A stretch of DNA of 64,000 nt from the NCBI GenBank assembly GCA_020086605.1, contig JACBWW010000049.1:675544-739543 (forward strand). Reading direction: 5' to 3'. This document shows, in pieces, positions 58,896 through 64,000 of this stretch. The position numbers were made by a program, and so were the translations under genes. The stretch is from Lanius collurio (Eukaryota > Chordata > Aves > Passeriformes > Laniidae). The first letter of the stretch is position 1, and every line of letters starts with the position of its first letter. The notes beneath the pieces were generated by a model. That model was not told the DNA's origin and did no database searches. It saw only the letters and a program-made list of their open reading frames with translations.

Positions 58896-59135
58896 CACTA
58901 CAGAATGCCCCGAGTTGGAAAGGACCTACAATATCATCCAATCTGATTCCTGGCCCTGCACAGGACATCCCAAAAATCCCACCCTCTCCAAACACTCCTG
59001 GAGCTCTGGTAGCCTTGGGACTGTGCCCATTCCCTGGGGAGCCTTTCCAGTCCCCCCCCACCCTCTGGGGGAAGAAACCTTTCCTGATCTCCAGCCCAAA
59101 TCTCCCCTGGCACAGCTGCAGCTGCTCCCTCAGGT
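58896..59135 (-). mobile_element. older CR1 LINE 3' fragment
   Basis: The plus strand shows CACTACAGAATGCCCCGAGT, TGGAAAGGACCTACAATATC, ATCCAATCTGATTCCTGGCC, CTGCACAGGACATCCCAAAA, TTCCCTGGGGAGCCTTTCCA, CCCTCTGGGGGAAGAAACCT and TCCCCTGGCACAGCTGCAGC. These are antisense landmarks of a CR1 subgroup distinct from the common one. 5'-truncated. Confidence 0.88.
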
Positions 59136-59880
59136 AACATCCCTCAGACCATAACTGCATTTATAAATGCTCTTATTTAATGTCACCATGATGTCATGGG
59201 ACGGAGAGGACATGGTGTACCCTCCTGCCTGCTCGTGGGTCCACGTGGAAATGAGTTTAATGATTAAAAAGTGTCTTAGAGGTGCTTTTATAAGAGCAGA
59301 TTTCCAGGAAAATGGAGGTGCCATTCAGGTGGGTTTTGCCGTGCTGGGTGGTTTAGAGAACTTGCCAACTTTTGTTTCTGCAATAAAGCTTTGCATGGGT
59401 TGTGAGCACTGTGAACTCAACAGAGCCAAAAATCAATAATTACACCATCTTCAAACAAGCTCCTCAGGGCTCATTTGTTTTCCTCAAAGATCTTGGGGCA
59501 AGCCTTTCCCCTGTGCCTCAGTTTCCCTCCCCTGTGAAGGTGTTGTTCTGCTTCTCTTATGTGCACACCAGGGTAACCAGTGGAGACCTGGCCTGGCCCT
59601 GCCATTTCTAAGGCCTTTGGTGCCTTCTCCAGATGTGCAATGGATAGAGGCTCATCCCTGGCTGGTTCCTCATTTCTACAGAGGAGAACGGATGTGTTTT
59701 CCTCCTACACAGACCTCAGCTGGATCAGCCACAGCAGAGGCTGACACAGAAGGGTCCCTGCACTCAGCTGTGTTGTTTCTTCATCCCATCTACCCCCACC
59801 AGGGATCTCTGCAAAGGAGAAGGAACTTTGCTGTGCGAGAAGCAGCTGAGATCCCTCCCTACAGCTTCCCAGTCTGGGAT
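59136..59880. other. non-coding stretch
   Basis: Nothing recognised. A plus-strand open frame ending at 59898 runs into the LTR edge and has no domain. Confidence 0.4.
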
Positions 59881-60281
59881 TGTCACCAAGGAGAGTGAGG
59901 CCTGAAGAGGCCACCTAAAACAGAAACTAGGCAAGAATAAGGGAATAAAGGTTGGTATTTATTTGAAAGGCCTTCAAAGGTACGCCCTGGGGAGACAGAG
60001 GCCACTGCCAAGATGGACCCCAAGATGGACAACAGGTCAGGAGTTCTTCACACTTTTATAAGTTTGGTTCATTTGCATATCAGGGTTAATTCTCCAATTA
60101 AAGCTTCAATCAATGATATAGTTTCCCCAAGCTCACCTGCCTCTTAAGATGTTGGTTTACACAATCTGGGCCAATGACAATCTGGGTGTCCTTGCAGAGC
60201 AGGCCTGGAGAGGCTTTGCTTTGCCTCCCTGGCATGAGAGAGCAGAAGTGGACAGGCCACTAGAGACTTCCAAGTTACACA
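59881..60281 (-). mobile_element. lone LTR of an endogenous retrovirus, about 400 bp
   Basis: Read on the minus strand it starts TGTGTAACTTGGAAGTCTC (right edge 60281) and ends GGTGACA (left edge 59881), the TGT...ACA form typical of LTRs. A TATA-like CTTATAAAAG lies at plus coordinates about 60053-60062, and the polyadenylation signal AATAAA at 59958-59963 about 95 bp downstream. No internal retroviral coding sequence adjoins it, so it is a solo LTR. CTGGG at 60282-60286 also occurs at 59874-59878, two bases outside the left edge, a possible imperfect target duplication. Overall form suggests an ERVL-like family, but I cannot assign one. Confidence 0.72.
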
Positions 60282-60620
60282 CTGGGCAGTGCAGGATGTA
60301 AATAAATATAAAAGTTAAAGCCATGTCCATCAGTACACAAGGGGCCAGGGGTTATAGGCAGGAGTGGCTGCCACCAGTTGTCCTACAGTTGTGTCCCTGG
60401 TCCCCTCTGACAGCACCTCCTGCTCTTCTGGAGATCTCACAGCTGCAAGTGAAGGGAGAAAACTTGAAGATGTCCTTGGGGAAAGCATGGCAGGAGGGGG
60501 CTGCTGAGGAGGGGAACAAAAGCTGCTCCACCTTGATAAGCAAAAATACTGCCTGGGGATGCCATGAGCATCAGCTTGGTGGGGACACAGCTGAGTTTTC
60601 TCCAAACCAAGGCTCCTCAG
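60282..60620. other. non-coding stretch
   Basis: Nothing recognised. Confidence 0.4.
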
Positions 60621-60819
60621 GAGCATTTTCTTCCCTGTGAGGATGGTGAAGCCCTGGCACAGGTTGCCCAGAGAAGCTGTGGCTGGCCCTGGAAGTGTCC
60701 AAGGCCAGGTTGGACGGGGCTTTGAGATGGAGCTTTGAAGGTGTCCCTGCCCATGGCAGGAACTTGGAACTGGCTCTTTTAAGGTCCCTTCCAAGCCAAA
60801 CTGTTCTGTGGTTCTGTGG
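60621..60819 (+). mobile_element. CR1 LINE 3' fragment
   Basis: Sense CR1 tail: CATTTTCTTCCCTGTGAGGA, GCCCTGGCACAGGTTGCCCA, GAGAAGCTGTGGCTGGCCCT, GGAAGTGTCCAAGGCCAGGT, GTGTCCCTGCCCATGGCAGG and TTAAGGTCCCTTCCAAGCCA, ending GTTCTGTGGTTCTGTGG. The middle between TGGACGGGGCTT and GAAGGTGTCCC is altered (GAGATGGAGCTTT in place of the usual GGAGCAACCTGGG). Confidence 0.95.
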
Positions 60820-61417
60820 GCTTTGGAGGTTTTTCCTATGTCTATTTTCAAGAGTACAGCAGGGCATAGCGAGGTACCAGCAAAGGCAGAGGTTGCACAG
60901 GACATTCAATTCCTTTGGGAAAAAAACCCAAACCTGTGACATGAGCAAGTTACTTCATCAGAGGCACCTGCTGAGATATGATCTTGCTTTGCTTAGGGAA
61001 AATCCTCTGATGTTTTTGTTTGTGGTTTGGGGGTTTTTGCTGTTGGATTTTTCTTTGGTTTTAATCTGACCAACACTAATTCAGAGTGTTTCTTTCCTAG
61101 ATTAACTTTGGGAGAAGTCTATTCCTTCACTCACCTCTTGAATCCCCAGTGCCTCTGGCTGGAATGCAAATGCCACCAGGGAATGCCCCTCCAGGGTTTA
61201 TCTTTCCCAGGGAATCCCCAGAACTTGAGAAACCCAGATGTTAGAAAAGGTTGTTTTGTTAAATCTACCACGCGAGGGCAGCCTCTTCCACCGTCCCGTG
61301 TTAAAAATCCTCCCAAATCCAGGATAAAAGGCTCTTTAGTTCGTTTGAAGTCCCTTGGTGATAATATTGTGGTGGTGACACCAGCTGCCGGATGATTTTC
61401 AACGAGAGATGTACAAA
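60820..61417. other. non-coding stretch
   Basis: Nothing recognised. A T/G-rich patch lies near 61010-61060. Confidence 0.4.
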
Positions 61418-61516
61418 CAGTTGGGCTCGATGATATTAAAAGTGCCTTCCAACCTAAGTGATTCTATTATTCTATGAAATACTGTTCTATTATATTAAAA
61501 AAAAAAAAAAAAAAAA
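61418..61516 (+). mobile_element. CR1 3'-terminal fragment followed by an A run
   Basis: AGTTGGGCTCGATGATATTA, then AAAGTGCCTTCCAACCTAAG and TGATTCTATTATTCTATG, is a sense CR1 3' end of the ATGATCTTAAAGGTC type, only about 60 bp long. About 18 bp beyond it lies a run of 20 A (61497-61516). CR1 elements do not normally end in poly(A), so the A run is probably an independent simple repeat. Confidence 0.85.
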
Positions 61517-63153
61517 TCATCACAGGTCTTCCAAAAGGGATGCCTGGAGCTACAGGAACATTGCTTAAGGACAGGGTTGAAAGTACTCCCACACCTCAAA
61601 CTGTGACCACCGAAAGCACGGGGTTAAAACAAACATAATGACTGTAATGACTGATGAGTCCTGTGTGTGTAACGCTGAGTTCCTGGGCAGGTCATCCCCA
61701 GCAGGCACAAACCTCATTCCTCTGGCTCTTGCATCAAGGGCCACCACGTACAGCAGACAAATAAACGCTGATTTTTGCAGCCCACAGGCAGCAGCAGCAG
61801 ATTTATCAGCCACTGTTTGATGGAGTCACTGCTGCGTGGGGAGAGGACATCCCACTGAAGGCGCTGAATTACACACATATTTTGCCCTGGGTTGTGTCCT
61901 CTTCTTGATTTGTGCCCTCACAAGCCAGTGGAGGTAACAGAGCTGCTTTGCCAGAGCAGGGAGCAGGAGGAAGAGCCAGAGTGGTTTCTTCCAGTGGTTG
62001 CAGCAGTGCTAAAACCCTGCTGTGTCCGAGCTGGCAGCTCTGGGTGTGGATGCCAGCCCTGCAGTCAGAATCTCTGGAGAGAGGAGGAATAGCAGTGACT
62101 ATCATTAAGTGAATTTACTTCTGTGATCACTCCTTAAGGACTGGTCCCAGATTTCTCCCTGGGGTGCCTTTAAAGAATTTTATGAAGGGTTATGCTTAAG
62201 CTCTGTGCATGGGATTAGCCTCTGGAAGATTTCTTCCTTCCCCTCTCCAGACAGAAATGGTGTTTTCCCATGGACTGGGCCTTCATCTGGCAGAGCACTC
62301 AGCATCCTCCCAGGCTTGCCACAACCCAAACACTGCAGATTGGCCAAAAAGACCAGGGCCCAACCTGATGAACTATCAGAGCATCATTTGACAGCCTGTG
62401 GAAGCTGAATTTGTGCAGAAATCCAAGCCTTGAGCTTGATTCCCCAATGCCTCAGCTCTGCAGACTGTCCCAGCAAGTTAATCAGGAAGATTATCAATTT
62501 ACACCCACTATGCTTGAACATGAGCAATTGACTATCAGAGCAGGAGTGAATTTGGCACCAGCCTTAACATATTAAGCAAATTAAGAGCTGGGATAAAAAT
62601 CATTATATCTGACAGAGCAATTTGTGCATCAGAAGATGGTGTGCTTTTAATTCTTTGACAAGAAGGAGGGGGGTAGGGGGAGCATCCATTCTCTGCAAAC
62701 CCAAAGATAACTGGGTGTGGTTTATTCTGGTGCCAACCCTTCCAAATAAGAAATAAATTATCAGGCAACTGCCACAGACAGATAAACATGCCAAAGAGGA
62801 ATTGGCCGTTTATTGCAGAGAAATTCGTCCTGTTATCCTGGCACCACGCTGAGGGAAAATGTGGCCTGGGATAAAAGCAGGTTAACTCAGGACACCCCAG
62901 GAATGGTTTGTTCAGGCTGAAAGAAGAGCTGTGAAAACCTCTCTTACCTGACACTGTCATGGCTCGACCAGGTTAAAACCAGAGGGGCCCAGAGCATGGA
63001 CAGATTTCTGGGGTGGGAGTAAAGGTTGAGTGATGGAAAGCTGAATATTGGCATGCCCTTTGATCCAGGCTGGAACCTCAAATGAGAGAGATGACACCCT
63101 GATTTCCACCTTACCTACCCTTCATCTGTGTGGGAGGACATTTGTCAGCCTGA
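61517..63153. other. unique stretch without gene
   Basis: No repeat family or exon is recognised. The part about 62485-62640 is AT-rich and looks like candidate conserved non-coding DNA. Confidence 0.45.
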
Positions 63154-63556
63154 ATCACAGAATTCTAAAATCACAGAATGGTTTGGGTTGGAAGGGACCT
63201 TAAACCTCACCCAGTGCCACCCCCTGCCATGGGCAGGAACACCTTCCACTACCCCAGGTTGCTCCAAGCCCTGACCAACCTGGCCTTGGCCACTTCCAGG
63301 GATCCTGGGGCAGCCACAGCTTTGTTGGGCAACCTGTGCCAGGGCCTCACCACCCTCACAGCCAAGAATCTCTTCCAAATATCAAATCTAAATGTCTCAT
63401 TTTAAAGTGTTCCCCTCTGCCCTGTTACTATCTGCCTGTGCCAAATCAGTCTCCCTCTTTTCATAAGCCCCCTTTAGATACAGCAAGCCCACACTGAGGT
63501 CTCCTCAAAGCCCTCTCTTCTCCATGCCCAACAACCTCAGTTCTCTCAGCCTGTCA
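63154..63556 (-). mobile_element. CR1 LINE 3' fragment (about 400 bp), well preserved
   Basis: The plus strand begins AATCACAGAATTCTAAAATC, then GGGTTGGAAGGGACCTTAAA, CCTGCCATGGGCAGGAACAC, CAGGTTGCTCCAAGCCCTGA, CTGGCCTTGGCCACTTCCAG, CTGTGCCAGGGCCTCACCAC, then a more decayed 5' part ending in CTCTTCTCCATGCCCAACAA and CTCTCAGCCTGTC. Antisense CR1 tail, 5'-truncated. Confidence 0.95.
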
Positions 63557-64000
63557 AGATAAACATTGCACCTTTGTTTTAGCATTCTGGAAGCAAATTT
63601 CTACATAAGACCTGTCTACATTCATGGGTACCTCATGACATAGAATTAGTTCTTCAGGTTGAGGTAGATCAAGACAGAGCAAGTAAATTTGGAGTGAAAG
63701 GGGAAAAAAGCAAATTGATGAGTTACTATATCACCATCGTGAAGGACATGGAGGACAATTCATCAGCCTGCCCAGCAGAGCAGCTTCTAGACATCTTCTT
63801 TATTCCTCTGCCCTTTTTTCTGTCCCTTCAAGTCTGAGACCCCACTGAGGACTGCTTTGAGCCTACAGTGCCATGATAGAAAACTTCTGTGGGGCTCAAG
63901 GCAGAAGTGTCCTGTGACAAAGAGGACAGAGGACTCTGCCCTAGCAGCTCTCTGTGCTACCCTTTTGATTTAGGGGATGAAATAACCCAAAGCTGGCTCA
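63557..64000. other. non-coding stretch
   Basis: Nothing recognised up to the window edge. Confidence 0.4.

Noticed and set aside
61497..61516. A run as the poly(A) tail of a processed pseudogene or SINE
   Set aside because: No gene-like or tRNA-like sequence precedes it. The adjacent element is a CR1 3' end, which normally ends in short ATTCTATG repeats rather than poly(A).
1..64000. prokaryote-type features (operons, CRISPR arrays, insertion sequences, ribosome binding sites)
   Set aside because: The CR1 and LTR content shows vertebrate nuclear DNA. No regularly spaced identical repeats with unique spacers were seen.

Overview
The window looks like nuclear DNA of a bird, most probably a songbird (passerine). 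The main evidence is about 18 fragments of the CR1 LINE, the dominant avian retrotransposon. Most carry the 3' tail with GGTTGGAAGGGACCTTAAAG and CCTGCCATGGGCAGGGACAC that is very common in passerines. There are also two lone LTRs of endogenous retroviruses, CpG depletion in the single-copy DNA, and A/T-rich microsatellites. The species cannot be named from the sequence alone.

I find no protein-coding gene that I can defend, and no tRNA, rRNA or recognisable small RNA. Every open reading frame is short, of low-complexity composition, or is the antisense of a CR1 element. The window is best read as intergenic or intronic DNA. Isolated short exons cannot be excluded, and three weak exon-like segments are listed as findings (7408-7529, 52561-52671, 58383-58575).

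Layout. Positions 1 to about 27 kb are mostly single-copy DNA with only two small CR1 pieces (4.48 kb and 22.2 kb), a few microsatellites, a diverged repeat pair (14.46/15.70 kb) and several AT-rich stretches dense in homeodomain- and SOX-like motifs that resemble conserved non-coding elements. From 27 to 46 kb CR1 pieces become frequent. This part also holds a minus-strand LTR (32.5-33.1 kb), a local duplication flanking a CR1 (35.6/36.5 kb), a 36-bp minisatellite (38.66 kb), and a plus-strand CR1 of about 540 bp interrupted by a small minus-strand CR1 tail (44.86-45.40 kb). Positions 46-51 kb are again CR1-free, with CCAAT- and TATA-like motifs near 47.2-47.35 kb. From 51.6 kb to the end the DNA is retroelement-rich, with nine CR1 pieces and a second minus-strand LTR (about 59.88-60.28 kb).

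Nothing here forms an operon or a multi-gene system. The retroelements are all 3' fragments or lone LTRs without coding capacity. Element boundaries are by-eye estimates with an uncertainty of roughly 10-30 bp.
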